NCBI GenBank assembly: GCA_938040055.1
Contig: CALHWY010000019.1
Location: 1-20,592, forward strand
Direction: 5' to 3'
Source of the DNA: an uncultured Endomicrobiia bacterium
Lineage (GTDB): Bacteria > Elusimicrobiota > Endomicrobiia > Endomicrobiales > Endomicrobiaceae
DNA: 20,592 nucleotides
Within the stretch, counting starts at the first letter, position 1, and the number at the start of each line of letters is the position of its first letter. Shown in pieces: positions 13,101 through 17,911 of this stretch. Both the position numbers and the translations under genes were made by a program. The notes beneath the pieces were generated by a model. That model ran no database searches and had not been told where the DNA came from. It worked only from the letters and a program-made list of their open reading frames with translations.

Positions 13101-16049
13101 CAGGAGCTCGGCCTGACAATAGGAGAAAGAGGGGAACAGTTTTTCAATACGAATACCGTTCTTTACAATATAAGCGTGCTTGCGCCCATGCTTCAGGAGC
13201 TTATAGGCATTATCGGAGAAGAAGAATTTGAGAAAGTGATAATGCCCGATCTTATAGAGAACAAAGACAAAAAGACCGGCAATATAAAGCTGGAGGGCGC
13301 GATAGGATCGGTCATGCTCAATCTCAACGCTTTTTTTGAAACGACGGACAATGAAGAAGTAAAGGCGTTAAAGAGAAAATATGTCGGAGAGGGGCAGCTT
13401 GTAAGGATAGTCAATGCCGAAGAAGAGCTCAGAAGCAGCGTGTTTACGCCTGTTAAAAAAGCCATAGACATATGGTTTCAGGAAGAAAGCGGATATTACA
13501 AATTTAATCCCGATACATACGAACTGGAAGAAGCTACGGCGAATTCCGTGCCGGCTTTCAGCCTTGAAGGAAAAGACTACGAGGATATAAAATATCTTAA
13601 AAAGAACTGGACGAATGTTGATGCAAAAGACATAAAGAGTTTAACGGTAAAAGGAGAAGGTGTAAAATTTAAAAACGCGGTTCTGGCGGGTGATGTGAGA
13701 GTGATAAACGAATCCGGCGAGGATATTGTTATTTCGCAAGAAACGCTTGGCCCCGAATTCGCTTCAGACGCCGGCGGAAGAATTATTATTCAGGATATGG
13801 AAATTGTCGTAGGCAAGGACGGACGCGTAAAGGTTAGGGATTCGGCCGGCACGGCCGCAGGCAAATCTTTCCTCAGGCGCATTGCCGGCGCTTTGTTGAA
13901 ATTTCTTGCCGGACTGGTCAACAGAGACACGTTCGTTTTTAAAGAAGCGCCCGGAATGCTCGGCAGGACTTATACGATAGTTCTGTCGGATTTCAGCCCC
14001 GATTCAATAAATGCGGTTTCTAAAAGAGCGGCGGAAATAGCGCGTCTGGGCATCAATGTTAATGTAATTGCCCCGATGAACGACAATATAACGGATTTTA
14101 CCGCGCTCGGGCTTATTTCGGGAGAGGAAACCGGCCTCAGAAACTTGTTTACGAGAAAAGATAAGATAGAAAACGGACGTGAAGTGAATTACTATTATTA
14201 CAGCCGCAAGACCGCCGCGGAGTTCAGCTCCGTAAAAGGAGATGATAAAACCGATTGGGCTAATGAAACGCTGAAATGGCTCAGAAGCCGGGCGGTTTCG
14301 GAAGATGACTTCGGAGTAATTGAAGTCGGTCTTTCATCCGAGCTTTCTTTTGAGCAGGTCAACGCGTTATTTCCTGAAGCCTATATCGCCGCTTCGGTAC
14401 GACAAAATGAAGATTTGAAGTTTGCCGAAAGCAAAGGTTTCATACAGACGGTGCGTCCGGGAACGGAAAAAAATGCGGTTATTGAGGCCGGAGAAAGATT
14501 CAGGTTCCTCAAGCAGGGTGGCGATATGAGGACTTCTCCGTTATTTTCGACCGTCATAGACGTCAGCGGCACGGACATAACGGACGCCGCTTTCGCGGAC
14601 GCTTTGCTTGATATGGATCTTGATACGGCCGTTCTCAAAGTAAATGCCGCGGTTTTAACGCAGGATACCGTAAACGCGATAAAACAATTTATGCTGTCGG
14701 CGCAGGAAAAAGGGCTGAAAACGGTTATAGAGTTTAAAGCGGAAAATGAGCGGGAAGCGCTCAGCCTTTTAACGGATATGGGTTCTTTGCTTTCGCAGCT
14801 GAGGGTAAATTCGAGAGGAGTCGACGGAGTAAGGCTTGATTTTAATTCTCTTGCCGGCCGGGAAATGGAAAATGTACTCACGCAAAGCAATTTAAAGTCT
14901 TTAAGGCTTGCGGTAAACAGGGAAAACGCCGACGGCATTATAGGCATAAAGGCTGAAGACGCGGGCAGAAGCATAGAAGTGAACAATGCCCTTATCATGC
15001 GTTTGTCGGCTTTAAATATCAGAAATGTCATTACCGTTGAGACAAAATCGGATATAACCGACGCCGGACAGGCATGGCTTGATTTCAGCACCGGCGGAAA
15101 AATGTATAATAAACAGACTGCGGATGCATTGCAGATCGCCGGCAATATTGAAAGCGCGCTTGAAGCGCAGGCGGCCGTTTTGGGGCTTGACTGGGAAATA
15201 ATTTCCGCGATGAAAAATACCGCTGAAGGCGTAAATATCGCCGGAATGATTAAAAATATTGTCAGAAAGAAACTGTCTTTCTTTAAAGCTACGCCTGCCG
15301 GAAGATATGACGCCGGAAGAAAGTTTGCGCTTTCAAAATCGGATATCGGCTTTAAAGCCGGACAGGAAGTTTCGCTTTACAGGCTTTTAAACGATATGCG
15401 CAATGCCGAAAAAGCCGACGCGGTTCTTGTTTCAAAGCTTTTTGAAATTTTTCCGAATGCGAAAACAAAACAGCTCGGCGAAGCGGCGGCATCTTCCGAT
15501 GCGGAAAAAATCTCTCTTGTTTTTGAAGAAGCCAAGGGCTATCTTCAGGGGATTCTTGAAAGGTCGCAGTCCGACATTCATATCCGCGCGACCGAGTTCA
15601 AAGTCAGAACTGACGCCGATATTTACAGAGCGGCTTTGGTTGAGGCCAGGCTCTATACCGTTATTAACAATGCGGATATTGACGCGGTTCAGGAAGTGCC
15701 TTACAGCAGTCAGCTCAGGGATAACAAGGCTTATACCGACGAAAAAGACGCCGCTGTTAATGCTGAGCTCGCCAGAGCCCGCGAGCTTGTCGGAAGCGTT
15801 CTTGCCCGTGCCGAAAGCGAGTCTATAGTGGCTTTGCAGCCGGAAGTCAGGGAGGCCGTCAATATACTTACCTCTCTTACCGAAGGCAAAACATTGTCGT
15901 CAAGCGCCAATAAGGCTATGGCGGTTGCGGATCTTCTTGCCATGCTTGCCCTTTACGCGGACAAAGTCGAGAAAACCGCCATTGAAAAAGGCAGGGACAA
16001 TCTCGCCTCTATGCAGGAAGGCGTCAGAGCAATGCTCAGCGCCGCATAA
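7182..16049 (+). CDS. Giant 2955-residue multidomain protein: Tiki/TraB-like domain, hydrophobic hairpin, HEARH motif, two UDP-sugar pyrophosphorylase-like modules
   Basis: One uninterrupted frame of about 325 kDa. Order: signal or anchor segment (about residues 12-35, ending FAAPSQ); a Tiki/TraB/ChaN/EreA-like domain (about 70-500) with QIQDLHSHEE at 79-88, EGAVGDID from E112 and a GxxH motif GGFH at 480-483; an unassigned stretch; a hydrophobic hairpin (668-707) ending in Lys-Lys; a region with THEARHILGHGE at 807-818, like an HExxH zinc peptidase; two pyrophosphorylase-like modules (984-1625 and 1626-about 2228); and an unassigned C-terminal third with stretches resembling a beta/alpha barrel (TVIDVSG, LKTVIEF, VDGVRLDF). 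Family assignments rest on motif recognition: good for the pyrophosphorylase modules, moderate for the N-terminal domain, weak for the peptidase motif. The start has an exceptional Shine-Dalgarno. The gene appears to be transcribed alone, with a promoter at its start and a strong terminator at its end. Giant proteins of this style are, to my knowledge, found in uncultured phyla such as Omnitrophota. No overall function is known to me. Confidence 0.9.
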   Translation: MFTKKLKQEGLRKTAAVFTAISFMLSIFTSGGFAAPSQMPMRAQSAKIAPALPADYIVPFNIGRVTDAVNYKSDKVIVQIQDLHSHEETQRNIAGIISFLDSKYKIGNIYVEGAVGDIDTSWLAGIEDEAVKTSVIDSLLAKGVLTGAEYYSAVSGKTKVLKGMEDKDAYLENFRRLIRINSSKDEIKAAFPEIKEMFAFLSDKYYSKENKKIDETVRKYREGKISFERYFAYIVKKARDKNVYFGFYPALIAFSNIIKAQSRLNKKKINAQMTAFMDELKEKVSFSEYKEIVSNFGKPETEAVFYFKLAEAYEKYGYNGKYGELAEFLRFINLNQHINPLDLVREEKELLREVREKYSVSGVERDLLFISDFLGLMESFLNNKITAAEYKYFERELPRFKTLWAQYTLVSGLPSLDGYYSLFEGFYSLNLARNNIFVDNVTESKGGKNSGELASFDKNSVNGISAMISAAKELDIVVAGGFHTQDISRILQSSKQSYVVVTPNVTRDASAADRLFNEDIIRISKFIPANAYQKAIASARLNFIDDADKSQILNAVVGTYISKEVLDAALSALDEQTRDAAAADPRLLADIVKNEIIANIAGQLEQKGISDFNVAGIEIAENGYKVTAGSRETGQKTFNVDEEGASDSGQIQPFSVPTANNIVKTVRLASLLMSFGAAGMFFAAAPVVIPVSLAAASLIFGAFGISLKKSSAAVSEAQRQAKSSEPLTEAQAAQLKENIKNAIRNYVGEEKYDRLGVEIYDTAGSDDIAHVSTSRTATGKTIVLEIDLLAFSKLLDNDKTQAERILTHEARHILGHGEAGAYLANLLPKPLVKFYNAGKNRAYAEFYSSLNAMKALQETNAGFETRRKTARNLIDAAAGLMAFMKNGTLAHSERRKILKLISEAVNVLKAGNINELAGAETVENEATGSSSVEPASSGLAEGYNLLVSAVRTAFVKVSDNAGVDRIADEALEGAGIEKGSINESFFKNLIKKLLEKRSGAQQAESLTMGFEDSEEAANRSKANFFGSAAAQWVREKMGAVSLKSIISDKRNAAAAERVDFVSYPLNGGIGSSLERKAYVAAVRKYLSELDAARKAQDAAKIADLKARMKSGEYLSEVSDSEIKNARLGAKASDLYFEVNGELKSVSELKMERMLIERDLGIYADVTMKMLVSSETVESVEELFNRESMKYAGRTYKEMFKNIEMLEQAAYPVAEIDRESGRIRFITSQVAPGGHGYWGYYLLKALLSRTDAATGAAAIGVVSNEDGLNNKIPAELAGFMAREKIGIVMLSTTATDLDKKGGKIGVIKRNGRYVTGMMEAAQAESAGQTKEFQELGLTIGERGEQFFNTNTVLYNISVLAPMLQELIGIIGEEEFEKVIMPDLIENKDKKTGNIKLEGAIGSVMLNLNAFFETTDNEEVKALKRKYVGEGQLVRIVNAEEELRSSVFTPVKKAIDIWFQKSSGYYGLNEDRMELEEKTKNPIPAFNLEGKQYEDIRYLERNWKNTDAADIRSLSVKGENIQFNGVSLKGAVKIINDSDKPLLIDMRFLEENGLISRNDEGGMIFGVPFEKGLPVLEDIEIVQNKKGTIRAVSTKSTEQADIGNEAEVKEITETALEARRISDENDKSFFRNLVKSLTARITGAERAESLTMGFEDSEEAADKSEANFFGSGVSRWVREKMGAASLKNIISDKANREAAKTVIIENNPLNGGIGSSLERKAYVASVRKYLAEVDGAKKAGDIKKIAALKAQLESGAYLDKASAAEAKDVQLGAKASDLYFEVNGELKSVSELKMERMLIERDLGIYADVTMKMLVSSETVESVEELFNRESMKYAGRTYKEMFKNIEMLEQAAYPVAEIDRESGRIRFITSQVAPGGHGYWGYYLLKALLSRTDAATGAAAIGVVSNEDGLNNKIPAELAGFMAREKIGIVMLSTTATDLDKKGGKIGVIKRNGRYVTGMMEAAQAESAGQTKEFQELGLTIGERGEQFFNTNTVLYNISVLAPMLQELIGIIGEEEFEKVIMPDLIENKDKKTGNIKLEGAIGSVMLNLNAFFETTDNEEVKALKRKYVGEGQLVRIVNAEEELRSSVFTPVKKAIDIWFQEESGYYKFNPDTYELEEATANSVPAFSLEGKDYEDIKYLKKNWTNVDAKDIKSLTVKGEGVKFKNAVLAGDVRVINESGEDIVISQETLGPEFASDAGGRIIIQDMEIVVGKDGRVKVRDSAGTAAGKSFLRRIAGALLKFLAGLVNRDTFVFKEAPGMLGRTYTIVLSDFSPDSINAVSKRAAEIARLGINVNVIAPMNDNITDFTALGLISGEETGLRNLFTRKDKIENGREVNYYYYSRKTAAEFSSVKGDDKTDWANETLKWLRSRAVSEDDFGVIEVGLSSELSFEQVNALFPEAYIAASVRQNEDLKFAESKGFIQTVRPGTEKNAVIEAGERFRFLKQGGDMRTSPLFSTVIDVSGTDITDAAFADALLDMDLDTAVLKVNAAVLTQDTVNAIKQFMLSAQEKGLKTVIEFKAENEREALSLLTDMGSLLSQLRVNSRGVDGVRLDFNSLAGREMENVLTQSNLKSLRLAVNRENADGIIGIKAEDAGRSIEVNNALIMRLSALNIRNVITVETKSDITDAGQAWLDFSTGGKMYNKQTADALQIAGNIESALEAQAAVLGLDWEIISAMKNTAEGVNIAGMIKNIVRKKLSFFKATPAGRYDAGRKFALSKSDIGFKAGQEVSLYRLLNDMRNAEKADAVLVSKLFEIFPNAKTKQLGEAAASSDAEKISLVFEEAKGYLQGILERSQSDIHIRATEFKVRTDADIYRAALVEARLYTVINNADIDAVQEVPYSSQLRDNKAYTDEKDAAVNAELARARELVGSVLARAESESIVALQPEVREAVNILTSLTEGKTLSSSANKAMAVADLLAMLALYADKVEKTAIEKGRDNLASMQEGVRAMLSAA
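7386..8690 (+). other. Domain: Tiki/TraB/ChaN-EreA-like (within giant protein)
   Basis: Approximately residues 69-503. A hydrophobic strand leads into QDLHSHEE (D82, H84, H86), then a strand with EGAVGDID (E112). A long helical region follows, and the domain closes with VVAGGFHTQDISRIL, whose GxxH (G480-H483) matches the C-terminal motif of the Tiki/TraB/PrgY superfamily. That superfamily includes putative metal-dependent proteases, the haem-uptake protein ChaN and erythromycin esterase. The His/Asp/Glu set could bind a metal. Enzymatic activity is not established from sequence. As it follows a signal segment it would be periplasmic. Confidence 0.5.
9183..9302 (+). other. Hydrophobic hairpin or membrane anchor (within giant protein)
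   Basis: Residues 668-707 are almost entirely hydrophobic or small, with a Pro-flanked centre (APVVIP at 685-690), and are followed by KK. The 40-residue length allows either one long or two short transmembrane helices. The choice decides whether the downstream 2200 residues lie inside or outside the cytoplasm. Confidence 0.65.
9372..9660 (+). other. Region with HEARH zinc-peptidase-like motif (within giant protein)
   Basis: Residues about 731-826. After a strand-rich section (KTIVLEIDLLAF) comes RILTHEARHILGHGEAG, with the HExxH motif at 808-812 and a possible third ligand at H816 or E818. HExxH is the commonest zinc-metallopeptidase signature, but short motifs arise by chance. Family not recognised. 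Confidence 0.4.
10131..12056 (+). repeat. Module 1: UDP-sugar pyrophosphorylase-like domain plus beta-helix-like tail (within giant protein)
   Basis: Residues 984-1625. It begins with an amphipathic linker (SFFKNLIKKLLEK). The UDPGP-family features in order are the nucleotide-binding loop PLNGGIGSSLERK (1064-1076), PGGHG (1231-1235) matching PPGHGD, VVSNEDGLNNK (from 1260) matching the strand that carries SN-DNL, DKKGGKIG (1297 on) matching the KGG element, and FFNTNTVLYNI (1345 on) matching FNTNN. The tail (SLSVKGENIQFNGVSLKGAVKI) resembles the left-handed beta-helix C-terminus of UDP-glucose pyrophosphorylase. The family makes UDP-sugars from sugar-1-phosphate and UTP. The loop lacks the GxxxPK ending of classical enzymes, so activity or substrate may differ. 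Confidence 0.75.
10568..11551 (+). repeat. 984-bp perfect direct repeat, copy A
   Basis: Compared base by base with 12494-13477, I find no difference over 984 bp. One mismatch at 10567 separates it from a further 7 matching bases to the left. On the right it ends abruptly at 11552. It encodes the core of pyrophosphorylase module 1. Confidence 0.95.
12057..13865 (+). repeat. Module 2: second UDP-sugar pyrophosphorylase-like domain plus tail (within giant protein)
   Basis: Residues 1626-2228, exactly 642 codons after module 1 in register. It opens with SFFRNLVKSLTAR and ESLTMGFEDSEEAA, and carries the same loop NPLNGGIGSSLERK, with its Asn at 1708. The central catalytic-type core is identical in sequence to module 1. 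The N-terminal 140 or so residues and the tail (LTVKGEGVKFKNAVLAGDVRV) have diverged. The tail is about 39 residues shorter than in module 1. Confidence 0.75.
12494..13477 (+). repeat. 984-bp perfect direct repeat, copy B
   Basis: Identical to 10568-11551 at an offset of 1926 bp (642 codons, in frame). Sequence outside these limits is clearly diverged apart from short patches, such as 48 identical bases at 10374-10421 and 12300-12347. Confidence 0.95.
13866..16046 (+). other. Unassigned C-terminal third of the giant protein
   Basis: Residues 2229-2955. It opens with a third, more diverged copy of the amphipathic linker (SFLRRIAGALLKFLAG). An alternating strand/helix region follows (about 2245-2660) with barrel-like strands (YTIVLSDFS, TVIDVSG, TAVLKVN, LKTVIEF, VDGVRLDF, SLRLAVN). 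The rest is a mostly helical tail to the end. Family not recognised; a beta/alpha barrel is an inference from the pattern only. Confidence 0.4.
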
Positions 16050-16077
16050 GCAAAGTTTTTATATACCGAAATATATC

Positions 16078-16111
16078 AAGGCGGCCGGAAACGGCCGCCT
16101 TTATTTATTTA
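16078..16111 (+). terminator. Strong rho-independent terminator of the giant gene
   Basis: AAGGCGGCCG (16078-16087) and CGGCCGCCTT (16092-16101) form a perfect 10-bp GC-rich stem closed by a GAAA tetraloop (GNRA class), followed by a T-rich tail. It lies 28 bases after the stop codon. Confidence 0.93.
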
Positions 16112-16118
16112 AATTATA

Positions 16119-16147
16119 TTGAAGAATCAATAAAATTGTGTTATAAA
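16119..16147 (+). promoter_or_regulatory. Sigma-70-type promoter of the CCA-adding enzyme gene, near-leaderless
   Basis: TTGAAG (16119-16124) and TATAAA (16142-16147) are exactly 17 bp apart. The expected start at about 16154 leaves only about 5 bases before the ATG at 16159, and no Shine-Dalgarno is present. Confidence 0.65.
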
Positions 16148-16158
16148 TAAATTCAATT

Positions 16159-17556
16159 ATGAGCGCAATAACGATTCCGCAAAGGTTCGCCGCAATAATA
16201 GAAAAGATATCAAAAACGGCAAAATCAGTAAATTTTGAAACTTATGCCGTGGGCGGTTTTGTGCGCGATATTTTTTTGAATAGAGAACCTAAAGATCTGG
16301 ATATAATGGTCGAAGACAAAAACGATAAAGGCAATGCCCGCGCCGGGATGGAATTTGCCGGGGCGCTTGCCGGAAAATACGCCTTGTCCGCTCCCGTGAT
16401 TTTTGAAAGATTCGGCACTGCCAAACTGCTTATAGACGGAGAGGAAGTCGAGTTTATAATGCCCAGAAAAGAGTATTACTGCGCGGATTCCAGAAATCCC
16501 GATACGGAAATAGGCTCTTTGCAGCAGGACGCGCTCAGAAGGGATTTTACCGTCAACGCTCTTTTTTTGCGTTTAAGCGATATGTATGTTCTTGATCTGA
16601 CGGGAAAAGGGTTTGACGACATGCATAACAAAATAATAAGGGTGACCGACCCTGCTAACGCGGAAATTATTTTCGCCCAGGATCCGCTGCGCATACTAAG
16701 AGCCATGCGCCAGAAGCTTCAGCTGGGATTTGAAATTGAAAGCCTGACTTTTGAAGCCATGAAAATTTCTTCATCAAGAATACATATAGTGGCTCCGGAA
16801 AGAATAAGGGATGAAATAAATAAAATACTGGTCCAAAAAAAGCCTTCTGAAGCTTTTTATATGATGAAAGAAATCGGGCTTCTGTCCGAGATACTGCCCG
16901 AAATTGAAGCGCTTTACGGGCTTAGGCAGCCTGAAAAATATCATAATGACGGCGTTTTTGATCACACTTTTAAAGTGCTGGACAGGACGAATTCCGATCT
17001 CCTTCTCAGAATGGCCGCTTTATTGCATGACGCGGGAAAACTTAAAGCCTGCAAAAATGAAGATGGAAAAATAAGTTTTTACGGGCATGAAATTTATGGC
17101 GCGGAAATAGCCGGAAATATTCTTAAAAGGCTCAGATACCCGAAGGAATTTGCCAGAAAGACCGTAAACATCATCAGAAATCATATGCGTCCCCAAAATT
17201 ATAATCGCCGCTGGAAAGACAGCGCTTTAAGGCGTTTTGCGGCGGACTGCGGGGAAGAGACGGATTATGTGCTTGAGCTTGCAAAAGCCGATTACGGAAA
17301 AGACGCTGCGGACAAGAACGTGTTTGAATTTTCCGAAAGGCTGGAAAACTTAAATAAAAAGGGGCTTTTGTATCCGAAGGAAGAACTTGTAAGCGGCGGG
17401 GAGCTTATGGAATATTTCGCGATGACGGGCGGAGACTGGATAAAAAAGGCGAAAAAATGCATAGCGGAAGCGCGTTTTGAGAATCCCGCTCTGACAAAAG
17501 ACGAAGCCTTGCGGCTTGTGAAAGAAATGTTAAATAAATCCGGCAGACAGATATAA
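16159..17556 (+). CDS. cca: CCA tRNA nucleotidyltransferase / poly(A) polymerase family protein with HD domain
   Basis: 465 residues. The N-terminal class II nucleotidyltransferase head has the GGFVRD motif (32-37) and catalytic DLD (D46, D48), then RRDFTVNAL (127-135). The base-selecting motif D is QDPLRILRAMR (174 on), where EDxxR is usual, so the first acidic residue is replaced by Gln. The neck/body domain follows (ERIRDEINKILVQKKPSEAF). An HD phosphohydrolase domain spans about 265-380, with FDHT (H269), LLHDAGK (H290, D291), H310, H342 and D377. The enzyme adds or repairs the 3'-CCA of tRNA. Bacterial poly(A) polymerases share the fold, but an attached HD domain favours the CCA enzyme, since HD-type phosphatase activity is known in E. 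coli Cca. Its own promoter lies right at the start codon. Confidence 0.88.
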   Translation: MSAITIPQRFAAIIEKISKTAKSVNFETYAVGGFVRDIFLNREPKDLDIMVEDKNDKGNARAGMEFAGALAGKYALSAPVIFERFGTAKLLIDGEEVEFIMPRKEYYCADSRNPDTEIGSLQQDALRRDFTVNALFLRLSDMYVLDLTGKGFDDMHNKIIRVTDPANAEIIFAQDPLRILRAMRQKLQLGFEIESLTFEAMKISSSRIHIVAPERIRDEINKILVQKKPSEAFYMMKEIGLLSEILPEIEALYGLRQPEKYHNDGVFDHTFKVLDRTNSDLLLRMAALLHDAGKLKACKNEDGKISFYGHEIYGAEIAGNILKRLRYPKEFARKTVNIIRNHMRPQNYNRRWKDSALRRFAADCGEETDYVLELAKADYGKDAADKNVFEFSERLENLNKKGLLYPKEELVSGGELMEYFAMTGGDWIKKAKKCIAEARFENPALTKDEALRLVKEMLNKSGRQI

Positions 17557-17567
17557 TTTAGTATAAT
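17552..17567 (+). promoter_or_regulatory. Two possible -10 boxes for the small membrane protein/TPR operon
   Basis: TATAAT occurs at 17552-17557 (over the cca stop codon) and again at 17562-17567. No convincing -35 box is found at the right distance from either, so the promoter is tentative. The leader would be about 30-40 bases and includes an AGAGG ribosome-binding site. Confidence 0.4.
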
Positions 17568-17603
17568 TTTATAAGTATCAAAGTCTATTAAAAGAGGTAA
17601 AAA

Positions 17604-17891
17604 ATGCAGCAGGAACGCGACGGACATCTTTCACCGCGGCCTCAGGAGCGGCCTCAGACTCCGCCGGTTGTTGACGGCGGCGGGCAGGACGAATACAAAG
17701 AAAATATAGACAAAGTTTATGACCTTGAAGGGCTGCTTGCCGGAGGCGCGGCCGGACTTTTTATAGGCGCAGTAATTTCTTTCGACATTCTTTTCGCCGC
17801 GGAGATAGGAATGTTTATCGGACTTATCATAGGGACAAAATTCAAAAAAAATAAGAGCGGGGCGGGAACGGATAAACGGACAAAAAAATAA
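17604..17891 (+). CDS. Small glycine-rich membrane protein of unknown function
   Basis: 95 residues. The N-terminal 45 are polar, Pro/Gln-rich and probably disordered. A glycine-rich hydrophobic block (about 45-82) follows, with GGAAGLFIGAVIS and IGMFIGLIIGTKF separated by FDILFAAE. This glycine-zipper pattern fits a two-helix membrane hairpin. The C-terminus is strongly basic (KFKKNK, KRTKK), so both ends would be cytoplasmic. AGAGG lies at the expected distance before the ATG. The next gene starts 20 bp after its stop, so they are probably co-transcribed. I do not recognise a named family. Confidence 0.7.
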   Translation: MQQERDGHLSPRPQERPQTPPVVDGGGQDEYKENIDKVYDLEGLLAGGAAGLFIGAVISFDILFAAEIGMFIGLIIGTKFKKNKSGAGTDKRTKK

Positions 17892-17911
17892 ACGCAATAT
17901 AAAGGAAAACC

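Noticed and set aside
10392..13471. Pairs of identical minus-strand open frames repeated 1926 bp apart
   Set aside because: Their duplication simply mirrors the repeated coding modules on the plus strand; they are not evidence of genes.
10131..13865. Long direct repeat considered as a transposon or insertion-sequence duplication
   Set aside because: There are no terminal inverted repeats, target duplications or transposase. The repeats are in-frame protein modules.
14381..15145. 254-codon open frame on the minus strand inside the giant gene
   Set aside because: It lies wholly antisense to a well-supported coding frame, has no recognisable domain or ribosome-binding site, and is Ser/Leu/Ala-rich as expected of an antisense reading.
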